From the NCBI GenBank assembly GCA_027487485.1, contig JAIYDN010000059.1, positions 62,001 to 126,000 of the forward strand: DNA of 64,000 nt, read 5' to 3'. A program made the position numbers and the translations under genes. Source of the DNA: Planctomycetaceae bacterium. Lineage in GTDB: Bacteria; Planctomycetota; Planctomycetia; Pirellulales; Pirellulaceae. The notes beneath the pieces were generated by a model. The model was not told the DNA's origin. It saw only the letters and a list, made by a program, of their open reading frames with translations, and ran no database searches. This document shows positions 25,774 to 34,492 of the stretch, one piece after another. Each line of letters starts with the position of its first letter. The first letter of the stretch is position 1.

Positions 25774-25794
25774 GCGAGTCTCTGAGAGACTCGC
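25774..25794. terminator. Hairpin between convergent genes
   Basis: GCGAGTCTC and GAGACTCGC form a perfect nine-pair stem with a three-base loop, just after the stop of the HPS-like gene and before the convergent YbaB gene. There is no T run, so it is probably a bidirectional stop or RNA-stabilising hairpin. Confidence 0.5.
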
Positions 25795-25849
25795 CTAAGT
25801 GATTATGCCGAACTATTTGTGGTTACGTACTTGGTTTGGCTTGCTTGAA

Positions 25850-26206
25850 TTACTTGGTCATGTTCTCAAGCATGTCGTTCATGCCAGGGAACAGTTCCGC
25901 CCCGCCGGTCAAATCCTTGAGGGCTCCGATGTGCAGTTCCTTGGCGGAGCGAATCGCTTGATTCATAGCGTCGCGAGTTAGTTGTTCGAGCAAGGACTTG
26001 CTTTCACCCGATGAAATCCCTTCGGACATGCTAACCGACTGAACCAAGCCCAAGCCATTCATTTCCACATTGACCGACATGCCATCGCGGGTTGCCGATC
26101 CGTAGACGCGGGCTGTTTCAAGTCTCGCATTGATGGCTTTCATTTGGGGCCCCAGTTGCGTTAGGTTCCGCATGGCGCCGGCGAGATTGGTTAGGTTTTT
26201 GAACAT
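25850..26206 (-). CDS. YbaB/EbfC family nucleoid-associated protein
   Basis: The 118-residue protein starts MFKNLTNLAGAMRNLTQLGP and has the YbaB layout: an N-terminal helix, a three-strand sheet (GSATRDGMSVNVEMNGLGLV), then long helices (SLLEQLTRDAMNQAIRSAKE) and a Gly/Met-rich end GMNDMLENMTK. YbaB dimers bind DNA without strong sequence preference. In many bacteria the gene sits with dnaX and recR; here it follows a DUF1570 gene on the same strand, 40 bases away. Confidence 0.85.
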   Translation of the reverse strand: MFKNLTNLAGAMRNLTQLGPQMKAINARLETARVYGSATRDGMSVNVEMNGLGLVQSVSMSEGISSGESKSLLEQLTRDAMNQAIRSAKELHIGALKDLTGGAELFPGMNDMLENMTK

Positions 26207-26246
26207 GTAGTTGGAGTGAGGTTCGTTGGAGTGAGGTACGTGCAGG

Positions 26247-27512
26247 CTATCGCACTTTGCGGATGAACAGTTTGAAATCGCGATCTATCTTAACAAGATC
26301 TTCCCCGAAGCATGCTTGAAATAATTCGATTCGCTCTTTGGAGGTGGATTGGCTGCCAGGACTTTTCAATTTCAGCTGCTTTAAGTAACTCACGAATTGC
26401 TTAGGTTTACTCTTGAGCAAAAAGTAAGTCAGCGCCCAAGATTCAGCGTAAGCATGCGTCAGGGTTTCGCCCGAGCGGAGGCGATTGTCGTTCAGCAGCA
26501 GTTGTTCGAGCGAATCTTCTGGGCGGTTGCGCAAGTACTTAGCAAAAACGTTGAGGTTGTGGCGGTTTACTTTGCCGGTCCCGCCCCAGCCGTTCGAGCT
26601 ATTAGGGTCGGGGGACTCGAAGAACATCGCCAAGCCTTCGCTCAGCCATAGCGGGTTGTCGCCGAGCCTCACTTGCAGTCCGCTGTTGAAAGCGATTTGA
26701 TGGCAAGCTTCGTGCACGATCGTCGCGACAGTTCTTTCCGCTTGCGGTCTCGATAGAATTTGGTTGATCAATTCCTCGCGTCCCACCTGGGCGTTGGGCG
26801 GAAGGATGCCTTCGATCCCAGTCAGATCATACGATGCCAGTCGGTTGTTAGCTTGGTGGTAGTAACCGCTGGTATTTTCGGCGCCATCGAATTCGCTGCT
26901 CGCGTGTTTTAGGTAAGCTTCTTTGTCATCGAACACCATCGCAACTAAAGGAAACCTTGGAGGCGACAGTTCGAAGCCTTTCTCCTTCCAAAACCGGTAA
27001 AAGCCCTTATACACTCCCTCGTAGAGGCTGGCGTTCCAGCGGGCGTAAGCGTCCGACGTGTTGTAGCAGACGACGAAATGGTCCGTGATGATAAATTTGG
27101 AACCCGGGGGCATCGCAAGCAACGTTTTTGCGGCGAGCTCCTTGCTAGTGGAGGGCACGAGAGTTTCGGTTGGCGGAAGCTCTTCTAGTCTTTGAAGATC
27201 GGCGGGAGGGACGGCCGTCAACACTCCGTCAGCATCGAGGAATAAATGTCCCTCGGTCGGGTTGCAGGAAACAAGCTCCCCTGTGACCACCTGGGGCTGC
27301 TTCTCAAGGTCGAAGGTAACGCGATACAAACGACCAATCAGGTTGCTGGCCTGGAAAGGGTTGGCAGGATCATTGGGGACGGAGGCATTGGGGATGGGCT
27401 CAACCGGCTTTTCTTGAGCGAAAACCGGGATGCTTAATTGATCAATAGCCAGAAAGGCGTGGATACAGAGCAAAGAACGCCAAAGCAAACGGTTTCGCGA
27501 AGGATTCGCCAT
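26247..27512 (-). CDS. Exported DUF1570 metalloprotease-like protein
   Basis: The ATG at 27512 has AGG nearby and opens a signal peptide (LLWRSLLCIHAFLAIDQLS, cleaved near VFAQE). The 421-residue product carries TIVHEACHQIAF, a HExxH zinc motif, and about 25 residues later PLWLSEGLAMFFE with the third ligand Glu, the arrangement of gluzincin-type peptidases in DUF1570. Upstream parts include FIITDHFVVCYNTSDAYARW, typical of the family. It is likely an envelope peptidase with an unknown target. It lies between the GroES-like and YbaB genes on the same strand. Confidence 0.8.
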   Translation of the reverse strand: MANPSRNRLLWRSLLCIHAFLAIDQLSIPVFAQEKPVEPIPNASVPNDPANPFQASNLIGRLYRVTFDLEKQPQVVTGELVSCNPTEGHLFLDADGVLTAVPPADLQRLEELPPTETLVPSTSKELAAKTLLAMPPGSKFIITDHFVVCYNTSDAYARWNASLYEGVYKGFYRFWKEKGFELSPPRFPLVAMVFDDKEAYLKHASSEFDGAENTSGYYHQANNRLASYDLTGIEGILPPNAQVGREELINQILSRPQAERTVATIVHEACHQIAFNSGLQVRLGDNPLWLSEGLAMFFESPDPNSSNGWGGTGKVNRHNLNVFAKYLRNRPEDSLEQLLLNDNRLRSGETLTHAYAESWALTYFLLKSKPKQFVSYLKQLKLKSPGSQSTSKERIELFQACFGEDLVKIDRDFKLFIRKVR

Positions 27513-27600
27513 GGAACCTGAAGCGAATCCAGCCATGCGGTCGGTTTTCAGGGTTTTTGTGGCCTCAGTCTTTGAGACCGCGCCATGATCGCCCCCGCAT

Positions 27601-27933
27601 TTAGGAGAGGTCGTCGGATTCCGATTTTTTGCGACGGAAGACAGCCACAACGTCTTCCACTGGAACGACATAGAGCTGATTGTCCGGTTCAAAATCGACC
27701 GGAATTGCGTTTTTGGGATGGAACAAGATCTTGTCATATTGTCGGAGCGGAACCGCTTCATCTTGTTCTACCTGATGACTTATCGTGACAATCCAGCCGG
27801 TGATGGTTGGGATTTCTGCAGAGTCTGGAAGCGCGATCCCACCTTTAGTTTCCCTTTTTGGTTCATCTTTACGAACCAGAATCCGGGCTCCGACGGGCTC
27901 GATGTAGTCAAACTGTGGGGTTTTCTTTGCCAT
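27601..27933 (-). CDS. GroES-like co-chaperonin
   Basis: The 110-residue protein has the Cpn10 fold: VGARILVRKDEPKRETKGGI with the mobile-loop position, ALPDSAEIPTITGWIVTI, LRQYDKILFHPKNAIPVDF and YVVPVEDVVAVF. GroES closes the GroEL cage. No groL gene is next to it, so it is either an extra copy or a partner for a distant chaperonin. The ATG at 27933 is used; a TTG at 27951 would add six residues. The GGIALPD segment is close to the canonical GGIVLPD mobile loop, so GroEL binding is plausible. An acidic SESDDLS tail is unusual. Confidence 0.82.
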   Translation of the reverse strand: MAKKTPQFDYIEPVGARILVRKDEPKRETKGGIALPDSAEIPTITGWIVTISHQVEQDEAVPLRQYDKILFHPKNAIPVDFEPDNQLYVVPVEDVVAVFRRKKSESDDLS

Positions 27934-28090
27934 CAGCAAAGCATACGGCAAGCCAATAAATCGGCAAGTACATTTGCACTTGCATTAAGAGGCAAATTCG
28001 TCATACTGCTGGGCTTCCTTACAAATCAAATGGGCATCCGTATGCCCGCTAAACCTCGAATTTAATTAATAGCAGCGGAACGCAGCAGGC

Positions 28091-28714
28091 ATGATTGAAA
28101 CGATTGAAGTGGCCAAGCGAGATGTACTCGGCTCACGAGCCATGATAAAAATTCGCGAAAAAGGGCATATTCCGGCGATTTTGTACGGTCACGGCGAAGA
28201 TAATGTTTGCCTGACTCTTCCGTTGGATACGGTCAATAACTTGATCAAGCACGGAACGAAACTGGTTTCGCTGACAGGTGGCGTTACGGATACGGCACTT
28301 TTGCGAGCAGTCCAGTGGAGCAGCATGGGTGATCGAATCATCCACGTTGACTTCGCCCGGGTTTCTCAGTCGGAAGACGTCGAAGTTACCATTCCAATCC
28401 ATTTGCACGGGGAAGCCCCAGGTGCTCTTTCGGCAGCTGGACAGTTGCGATTCGTAACGCACGAAATCGTAATTCGGTGCCCAGCTTCGTCGATTCCCGA
28501 ATATTTGGTCTGTGAAATTGGCTCTTTGCAATTGGGCCAGTCGATTCACGTTAGCGATATGAAGCTGCCCCCGGGCGCTACTTCGGTAACCCCTGCTGCC
28601 ATTGTGATCGCTCAGGTTGCGGTTGCTGCTGGCGAAAGTGCGGTAGATCCGTTGGCTACTTCTTCGGAACCAGAACTGATTCGCAAAGAAAAAGCTTCTG
28701 AAGCCGGGGCGTAA
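28091..28714 (+). CDS. rplY: Ribosomal protein L25 (CTC/TL5 type)
   Basis: The 207-residue protein has the two-domain CTC form: an N-terminal 5S-rRNA-binding domain (about 1-92, with GHIPAILYG and HVDFARVS) and a C-terminal beta domain (about 96-185, with IPIHLHGEAPGAL and IHVSDMKLPPGAT). The Ala/Glu-rich tail is usual for this type. It is first in a same-strand run with pth, S6, ssb and L9. The pth start overlaps its stop by one base (TAATG), which indicates coupling. Confidence 0.92.
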   Translation: MIETIEVAKRDVLGSRAMIKIREKGHIPAILYGHGEDNVCLTLPLDTVNNLIKHGTKLVSLTGGVTDTALLRAVQWSSMGDRIIHVDFARVSQSEDVEVTIPIHLHGEAPGALSAAGQLRFVTHEIVIRCPASSIPEYLVCEIGSLQLGQSIHVSDMKLPPGATSVTPAAIVIAQVAVAAGESAVDPLATSSEPELIRKEKASEAGA

Positions 28715-29340
28715 TGAATAATTTGGGTTCAATGGCTCGTCAAACCAATGCCTCCATGGCTTTGGTGGTTGGGTTAGGGAATCCTGGGTCCAAGTACGAA
28801 CGGACCCGACACAACATTGGATTTGATTGCCTGAATGACCTTCATGCTAGGATGGGATCGCCCGCCTTGCAGACAAAGTTTGAAGGGCAGGTTGCAAAAG
28901 GTCGAATAGGTGAACGGGATGTTTGCTTGATTTGGCCACTCACTTTTATGAACTGCAGCGGGAGATGTGTCTCTCAGTTTGCTCGGTTTTACAAAGTGGA
29001 AGTAGAAAATATTTTGGTGATTTGCGATGACTTGAGCCTGCCGCTTGGTAAACTCAGAATTCGAAAATCAGGTTCAAGCGGGGGCCAGAAAGGGCTTAAC
29101 GACATCATTCAGTCACTTGGGACACAAGACGTTCCACGATTGAGGATCGGAATCGATGCGACACCAGAACATTGGGAAACCGCCGATTACGTGTTAAGCA
29201 AGTTCTCCTCGTCCGAACGAGCAGTTGTGGAGCAGGGACTTTCCTTTGCGGGAGAGGCCGTCTTCACCTGGTTGAAGGAAGGGGTTGATGCCGCGATGAA
29301 CAAGTTCAATCGCGAGTCAAAACCTCCCAAGATCAGCTAA
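28714..29340 (+). CDS. pth: Peptidyl-tRNA hydrolase
   Basis: The 208-residue enzyme frees tRNA from stalled peptidyl-tRNA. VVGLGNPGSKYERTRHNIGF contains the catalytic His and an Asn; PLTFMNCSGRCV supplies another Asn and ICDDLSLPLGKLR the Asp; GSSGGQKGLNDIIQSLGTQD is the conserved loop. About 16 extra residues precede the family's usual start, so the internal ATG encoding MALVVGLGNP (residue 15) could also be used. It is coupled to rplY by a TAATG overlap. Confidence 0.95.
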   Translation: MNNLGSMARQTNASMALVVGLGNPGSKYERTRHNIGFDCLNDLHARMGSPALQTKFEGQVAKGRIGERDVCLIWPLTFMNCSGRCVSQFARFYKVEVENILVICDDLSLPLGKLRIRKSGSSGGQKGLNDIIQSLGTQDVPRLRIGIDATPEHWETADYVLSKFSSSERAVVEQGLSFAGEAVFTWLKEGVDAAMNKFNRESKPPKIS

Positions 29341-29402
29341 GTGAAATCAGTCGAGTTTAGGTTCAAAAAGAAGTATTGGGATCAGTTTCCAGGAGTTTTA
29401 AG

Positions 29403-29816
29403 TTGGTTACCGGAATTTACGAGTGCTTGTTCCTCTTTGACAGCAACCATTACGCTCGCGATCCAGGTGGAGTTTCGGGCGCCGCACAAAATATGATCAC
29501 CGACATGGGTGGCGAAATTTTGGTTAGCCGTCTGTGGGCTGAGCAACGTCTTGCGTACCAAATCAAGGGACATCAAAAGGGAACGTACTGGCTGACCTAT
29601 TTCAAGCTGGATACCGCCAAGTTGAAAGAACTGAATCGGGCGTATCAACTGAACGAAAGCCTGCTTCGATTCATGTTCACCCGCGTTGACGCCCGGTTGA
29701 TCGATGCATTGGTAGCACATGCTCAAGAAAAAGTAGTTGTGCCAATCGATGTTCTCGAAAAGGTGGCTGTCGGAGCTGTCGATGACGAAGAAGAAATCGA
29801 AGCCGACGAAGAATAG
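29403..29816 (+). CDS. rpsF: Ribosomal protein S6
   Basis: The 137-residue protein contains YECLFLFDSNHYARDPGG, RLWAEQRLAYQIKGHQKGTY and ELNRAYQLNESLLRFMFTR, all S6 hallmarks. The TTG at 29403 is chosen because AGGAG lies at 29391-29395, seven bases upstream; a TTG at 29376 lacks one. A Glu/Asp-rich C-terminal tail is present, as in many S6 proteins. It sits in the standard S6-ssb-L9 order, but S18 is missing from the cluster. Confidence 0.93.
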   Translation: MVTGIYECLFLFDSNHYARDPGGVSGAAQNMITDMGGEILVSRLWAEQRLAYQIKGHQKGTYWLTYFKLDTAKLKELNRAYQLNESLLRFMFTRVDARLIDALVAHAQEKVVVPIDVLEKVAVGAVDDEEEIEADEE

Positions 29817-29829
29817 GATGGCTGTCAAT

Positions 29830-29856
29830 GCGACCACAACTTGGTCGCGTTTTTTT
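29830..29856 (+). terminator. Intrinsic terminator between rpsF and ssb
   Basis: GCGACCA (29830-29836) and TGGTCGC (29842-29848) form a stem with a five-base loop, followed by a run of seven T (29850-29856). It would lower or uncouple ssb transcription from rpsF. Confidence 0.65.
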
Positions 29857-29886
29857 CAGTTGTTGTAATTTTGAGCGAGGTACATC

Positions 29887-30405
29887 ATGGCTAGCTACAA
29901 TCGAGTGATTTTGCTCGGGAACCTAGTTCGAGATATCGAACTTCGATACACCAACAGCCGCATGGCTGTTTGTCAAAATGCGATCGCAGTCAATGACAGA
30001 AGAAAAAACGCAAGCGGCGAATGGATCGATGAGACCTCGTTCGTCGAAGTCACTTTTTTCGGTCGAACAGCAGAAGTAGTTAGCGAGTATCTGAGCAAGG
30101 GGTCGCCGATTTTCGTCGAAGGCCGGCTTAAGCAAGATACTTGGGAGAAAGATGGACAAAAGCGAAGCAAACTCTATGTGATCGTTGATCGCATGCAGTT
30201 GCTGGGCGGGAAAAGCGATGGCAAGGGCGGGTCCGGTTCCGGTGGCGAGTCAAGAACTCGACCGTCTGCACCAGCCGCGTCCAACAATTCCAGATTCGTC
30301 GATTCGGCTCATGATGGCCCAGGACCAATGCACCAAGCCAACTCCGACATGCACGTGTCCGAAGTAGGCGATGATATTTACGTAAATGAAGACATGCCGT
30401 TTTAA
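29887..30405 (+). CDS. ssb: Single-stranded DNA-binding protein
   Basis: The 172-residue protein has an OB fold at about 1-108 ([58 protein letters not shown]), a Gly/Ser linker and a C-terminal acidic tip ending EDMPF, equivalent to the usual DDIPF that docks repair and replication partners. The ATG has GAGG at about -10. It lies between rpsF and L9, the common bacterial arrangement. Confidence 0.95.
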   Translation: MASYNRVILLGNLVRDIELRYTNSRMAVCQNAIAVNDRRKNASGEWIDETSFVEVTFFGRTAEVVSEYLSKGSPIFVEGRLKQDTWEKDGQKRSKLYVIVDRMQLLGGKSDGKGGSGSGGESRTRPSAPAASNNSRFVDSAHDGPGPMHQANSDMHVSEVGDDIYVNEDMPF

Positions 30406-30489
30406 ATAGTCCGGTACAAGCCCGGCCTGTGGTAGCGGTTCAGAATTATCCAGCAGATATGACTTTTTTCGGATCAGAGTTCTAAGAAA

Positions 30490-31008
30490 ATGGCAGTTGC
30501 AAAAAAGAAGCGAGTTCCCCAATTTCCACGTCTTCCTAAAGGACCTAATGGCGGCATCCAATTGATGCTGATCCAAGGGGTGGAGCATCTCGGTAAGTCT
30601 GGCGACGTTGTGGAAGTGAAGCCAGGGTTCGCCAATAACTACCTATTGCCCGAAGGCCTAGCGATCGTTGCAACCGATCACCACAAGCGAATGGTTGAAA
30701 AGCACCGTTCCAAGCTGCAAGAACTCGAAAAGCAACGGCTTGTTGGCCTCCGCGGCCTCGCCGATCAAATCTCGAAACAATCGATCAACGTCGAAGCGAA
30801 CGCAAACGACGAAGGTCACTTGTACGGTAGCGTTGGCGCAGCTGAAATCATTTCCGCCTTGAAGGCAAATGGATTCACCGTCAGCGCCGATCAAGTCAAA
30901 CTAGAAGGTGTGCTCAAGGAGCTTGGACTTTACACTGTCAAGATCCAGCTGCATCAAGACATTGTGACCGAACTGAAGGTGTGGGTCGTTCCGACCGCTG
31001 CACACTAA
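30490..31008 (+). CDS. rplI: Ribosomal protein L9 with N-terminal extension
   Basis: The 172-residue protein shows VEHLGKSGDVVEVKPGFANN and YLLPEGLA, the L9 N-domain signature, then a long connecting helix and a C-domain with GSVGAAEIISALKANGF. The canonical protein begins at about MLIQGVEHLG, so here some 25 basic residues (MAVAKKKRVPQFPRLPKGPN) precede it. The upstream ATG at 30490 has only a weak purine run before it. Confidence 0.92.
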   Translation: MAVAKKKRVPQFPRLPKGPNGGIQLMLIQGVEHLGKSGDVVEVKPGFANNYLLPEGLAIVATDHHKRMVEKHRSKLQELEKQRLVGLRGLADQISKQSINVEANANDEGHLYGSVGAAEIISALKANGFTVSADQVKLEGVLKELGLYTVKIQLHQDIVTELKVWVVPTAAH

Positions 31009-31014
31009 AACTGT

Positions 31015-31869
31015 ATGCTGCCTAGAGAAGAATTCGTAGAACAAGCTTATCTATTTCGAATTCTTTCGGAACGCATCCATCAAGATATCACGCTCCAAGA
31101 TCTCTTGGAGCAGTGTCGCTTTGAAGTGCTGGCAACCACCAAATTGCCTCTCGCTATCGGTTTTCTTTTGACCGAATTGAAACATTCCGGAATCATGGCC
31201 CCCGGAATGAAGCGACTCCAGCACTACTTCACCCCGTTCCAGACGTTTGTGATTGAGCAGTCCGAACAAGACGTTGGGCAGTTCGATTTCCAGTCCGCTC
31301 TGAGAGTCCTTCGGTTCGAGGCCGAATACAGAGCCAACACGGATAGCATGCAAGGCATGTTCTTTTATCAGTTCGAAGTACTCTGCCGGAATCGATTGAA
31401 CTACGATCGCGGGCTCAAGGCGATGAGCCTAGATCCGATTTACTCCAAGGATTGGCATGACTGGTTATTGATCGTTCGCAAGCAGTTAGGGATCGTGGAT
31501 ATTGCTGATTTGATCTACGGTAGGAGCGAGGATTTCGTGGCCTACCGCAAGCGGCATCTCGGTGAGGACGCCGAAGCGGACTATCCGATTTTGTTTGGTG
31601 AACGCGAGGGGAAAATTGCGTTCGCAAACCGACGCAAGGAGCCGCTGTTCTTGTTCGCGGCCATGCAGCGTCACCTGGGTTATCCGGCAGTCCCAAGGCG
31701 TGAGGTGCGTGATACAGCGATCGAAATGATACCGCAAATGCACCGTCGATTAGAACGATTGGAGGCACGGCTCAAGTTCATGGAAGACGAACAGCGGCAG
31801 GGAATCGATATCACCAAATTCTATTCGGCCAATAAACCGGTTCCGATTGATTTGGATGAGATTCTTTGA
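31015..31869 (+). CDS. Conserved hypothetical protein downstream of L9
   Basis: The 284-residue protein starts six bases after the L9 stop and so is probably co-transcribed. It is predicted to be soluble and mainly helical, with FLLTELKHSGIMAPGMKRLQ, YFTPFQTFVIEQSEQDVGQF, and a C-terminal coiled-coil-like HRRLERLEARLKFMEDEQRQ. I do not recognise a named family. Its place where dnaB often follows rplI, plus the helical make-up, gives no firm function. It ends PIDLDEIL. Confidence 0.7.
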   Translation: MLPREEFVEQAYLFRILSERIHQDITLQDLLEQCRFEVLATTKLPLAIGFLLTELKHSGIMAPGMKRLQHYFTPFQTFVIEQSEQDVGQFDFQSALRVLRFEAEYRANTDSMQGMFFYQFEVLCRNRLNYDRGLKAMSLDPIYSKDWHDWLLIVRKQLGIVDIADLIYGRSEDFVAYRKRHLGEDAEADYPILFGEREGKIAFANRRKEPLFLFAAMQRHLGYPAVPRREVRDTAIEMIPQMHRRLERLEARLKFMEDEQRQGIDITKFYSANKPVPIDLDEIL

Positions 31870-32155
31870 TGGATAAAAGCACGTAGAAGCGTCTCTCCGC
31901 GACGCGTTTCGGAATATGTCTCAACGAGATGCCGGTCAATTACTAAAACACAGAGGCACAGAGATCACAGAGGATACCAGAGTCTATGCGTGTCTTTTCT
32001 CTGCGTTCTCCGCGTCTCTGCGTTTCCGATAGCGGTTGGCATCTGATAAGAGCTCTATCCAGCTAGTACGCCTGCGGCTGACTGTTAAACAGGGATGCCG
32101 CAGAATGGCACTCAAACAATAGCAGGTTCGCGTCGACACAGCTCCCAGCAGCAAA
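31870..32155. repeat. Intergenic CAGAG/CTCTG inverted repeat
   Basis: ACACAGAGGCACAGAGATCA then CAGAGG (31948-31973) pairs with CTCTGCGTTCTCCGCGTCTC then TGCG (about 31999-32023). This is a dispersed-type palindrome around a central loop. It lies between the hypothetical gene and the convergent ABC permease gene. No coding sequence is seen in the remaining spacer. Confidence 0.6.
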
Positions 32156-34321
32156 CTAAGTTACCGCCAACGTGGCTGGCACCGTTTGGCCGGGCACCGT
32201 TTGGCCGATTGCTTCTGCACCTTGATTGCTTTCTTCGAATAGCTCAATCCCCAAGGGGGCGATTGGTTTCCATTCGGCACCGCATGATTCACATTTCTCT
32301 CTCTCGATCCGTCGATTGCGATTGCATGCCGGACACTTCTTATAGAAGACACGCGGATAAATCGAGAGAACTAAAAACCATGTTCCGAGACCAATCAGAA
32401 TTCCCCCGGCGCACCAACTTGCAACTTGCCTTGCCGATAGCCCGCGCCAACGCGCTGCGAGTATCGCAAGTATCCCAGAAAATATCGCTTGAGCAACGAT
32501 GAACCCGAGATAGCCAAATCCGTCGTGCATCGGGTTACCTAGAAGATAGGTTGCGGTTCCAATAGCCCCCAGGAGAACCGGTGGCACCAAGCACGATGGA
32601 ATGAAGATTTCTCGCTTCATGGCCTCGATGTTTGCCGTCGACAAGGATTGTGGGATCGACGTGGTGTAGTGCCGGATCTCTTTTTGAATCGAACGAGCGA
32701 CTTCCACTTTTGATTTCACATAACTTCTTTCGTAATAACTAATCGCGATCGTCCAATTATCGGGGTCACGGTAGTCGAATTGGACATCCCCGCTCTTCAG
32801 TTTGACTCCAAAGTCCGTAGGGAGCGTCAGTGTTGTGATTCGTTCGCTTATTTGAAACGGACCATTCAACGCTTGACCCTCGCATCGGAACACCGAGATC
32901 GAGCTTCCGTCCCAGATGGCGAGATTACTCGAGTCAGAAGCTCCGCGTGCAGTATTCAGGTAGGAATAGGCGAGAACGCTCTTGTCCAGAAGGCGACTGA
33001 TTTTTGATTTATCTAAATCGACGTGGTAAATCCCGTCGGTGGCCACGATCGTAAAGGAGCCTGCCCCCAACGGAATTCTTGTGCCGTTCGGCTGCTTGTA
33101 AGAGCTAGCCAAGCCAGTCAGTACAGGAGGGTAGTTATATGTGAACGTTAATAATCTTGGAATTTGTTCAAATGGAACTTGCTGCACTCCTGCGTCGCCC
33201 ACTGTTTCTTTTCCAACTACCGCAATCAATCGACTTCGTTGCAAAGCATCCTGTTGATAGACATACAGAAGGCCTCGAAAACCCATTACATTTAGAGGAT
33301 GGCCGTCTGACGATGTACAGCTCCCTACATAGAGCATGTCCCAATAGTTTTCGGAAAAGTACCACGGATAACTAAAACTGAGCCCAGGCACGAGTTCCGC
33401 TACATCAGGCTTTGAATCAACATCTTCGTTCGACTCGGATATGGGAAACTTCACTTCCGAAAGTTGTTGACCATAACCATTCTTAACGACCGTGCGTGAT
33501 TCAACTAACCAGGGCAACCCTTTGTTCGTGAATTGCACAGAGTGATACGCAACCGAGTAAGAATTTGTCATGGAAGCGGAAAACGCGGTAACGAGAAGAA
33601 TAGCTACCAACACTGCTGCTATCATCATGAACTTTTCGTAAATCGAGATGTTTGGAGTTCGCGATGGTGCTGGTTGGCTTGGCCCACGAAGAAATATCGA
33701 TCGACTTGCAGCTACCAGCAGCAACATGCCAAGAATGCCAAGCAGAAACCCAATGGCACTGGCACCCGGCTGATTATGCAATGACAAGATTGAGACAGCC
33801 GCAAAGGATATTGCCAGGGAGGCCAATAGCGGGAAGAGACGGGAACCGTACCAACGACATGGACGACACGCCACCGCAATCGCGCCGAAGTAAAACGAAA
33901 AAGAAAACAAGACCGTAATGACCGAAGGAACAACTTGGATCGGATTCACCGGCGCCGAGTTGGGACCGATCACCGCGAAAAAAACGGCGAGTGCCCCTAG
34001 GGGGGCCAACATGGCGATCAAATAGACCGCAAGGTTCACGAGGGCGCGAATCACGAAAATTCGATGGAGCGAGAGCCCTCGTTGGACGAGAAACCCACGT
34101 GCGGATCCCCATGTTTCTGGCAAGTAGTTGGCGAGCCCTAGAAAGGTCGCAAATATTGCCGACACGAACCATGTTAGCGTGAAAAGGGACTCGGAACGCA
34201 CAGCGAAGAAATTCGGCGATTGCGTTGCAATCTGATACCAAATCAACGCTACCAGCAGTACCAGGCCGATTGGTAGCCAGCGGATGGAATCCTTGATTTC
34301 TTTTCGAACCCATGCGTTCAT
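32156..34321 (-). CDS. ABC-2 type permease with large extracytoplasmic domain and zinc ribbon
   Basis: The 721-residue membrane protein has about seven N-terminal hydrophobic segments (to about residue 255, e.g. WLPIGLVLLVALIWYQIA), a soluble region of about 330 residues (about 260-595, beta-rich), then three more segments (about 595-680). The cytosolic C-terminus carries CPACNRNRRIEREKCESCG, a four-Cys zinc ribbon. The end reads GQTVPGQTVPA, encoded by a tandem 15-base repeat. It pairs with the ABC ATPase at 34493 and the GntR regulator at 35426, which forms an exporter operon. The cargo is unknown. Confidence 0.75.
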   Translation of the reverse strand: MNAWVRKEIKDSIRWLPIGLVLLVALIWYQIATQSPNFFAVRSESLFTLTWFVSAIFATFLGLANYLPETWGSARGFLVQRGLSLHRIFVIRALVNLAVYLIAMLAPLGALAVFFAVIGPNSAPVNPIQVVPSVITVLFSFSFYFGAIAVACRPCRWYGSRLFPLLASLAISFAAVSILSLHNQPGASAIGFLLGILGMLLLVAASRSIFLRGPSQPAPSRTPNISIYEKFMMIAAVLVAILLVTAFSASMTNSYSVAYHSVQFTNKGLPWLVESRTVVKNGYGQQLSEVKFPISESNEDVDSKPDVAELVPGLSFSYPWYFSENYWDMLYVGSCTSSDGHPLNVMGFRGLLYVYQQDALQRSRLIAVVGKETVGDAGVQQVPFEQIPRLLTFTYNYPPVLTGLASSYKQPNGTRIPLGAGSFTIVATDGIYHVDLDKSKISRLLDKSVLAYSYLNTARGASDSSNLAIWDGSSISVFRCEGQALNGPFQISERITTLTLPTDFGVKLKSGDVQFDYRDPDNWTIAISYYERSYVKSKVEVARSIQKEIRHYTTSIPQSLSTANIEAMKREIFIPSCLVPPVLLGAIGTATYLLGNPMHDGFGYLGFIVAQAIFSGILAILAARWRGLSARQVASWCAGGILIGLGTWFLVLSIYPRVFYKKCPACNRNRRIEREKCESCGAEWKPIAPLGIELFEESNQGAEAIGQTVPGQTVPATLAVT

Positions 34322-34406
34322 GTTAGATCTTTCCTGGTTTTCGAAGGCTTGAATTGGTTGCGAACATAGTCTCTGTCTTGGGCGAACGGCATTTAAAGTT
34401 ATCCTT

Positions 34407-34468
34407 GTAGGTTGGGACTCCAGTCCCGACCTTGGTAATCAAGGAACGGGCCTGGAGACCCGTCCTAC
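34407..34468. repeat. Hairpin repeat between permease and ATPase genes
   Basis: GTAGGTTGGGACTCCAGTCC at 34407 pairs with GGGCCTGGAGACCCGTCCTA at about 34448, giving an imperfect hairpin across an ACCTTGG/CAAGGA centre. It sits in the spacer between the ATPase and the permease of the same operon, so it may lower the downstream expression or stabilise the upstream mRNA. Confidence 0.6.
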
Positions 34469-34492
34469 GGGGCGTTGTCTATCTACTATCCA

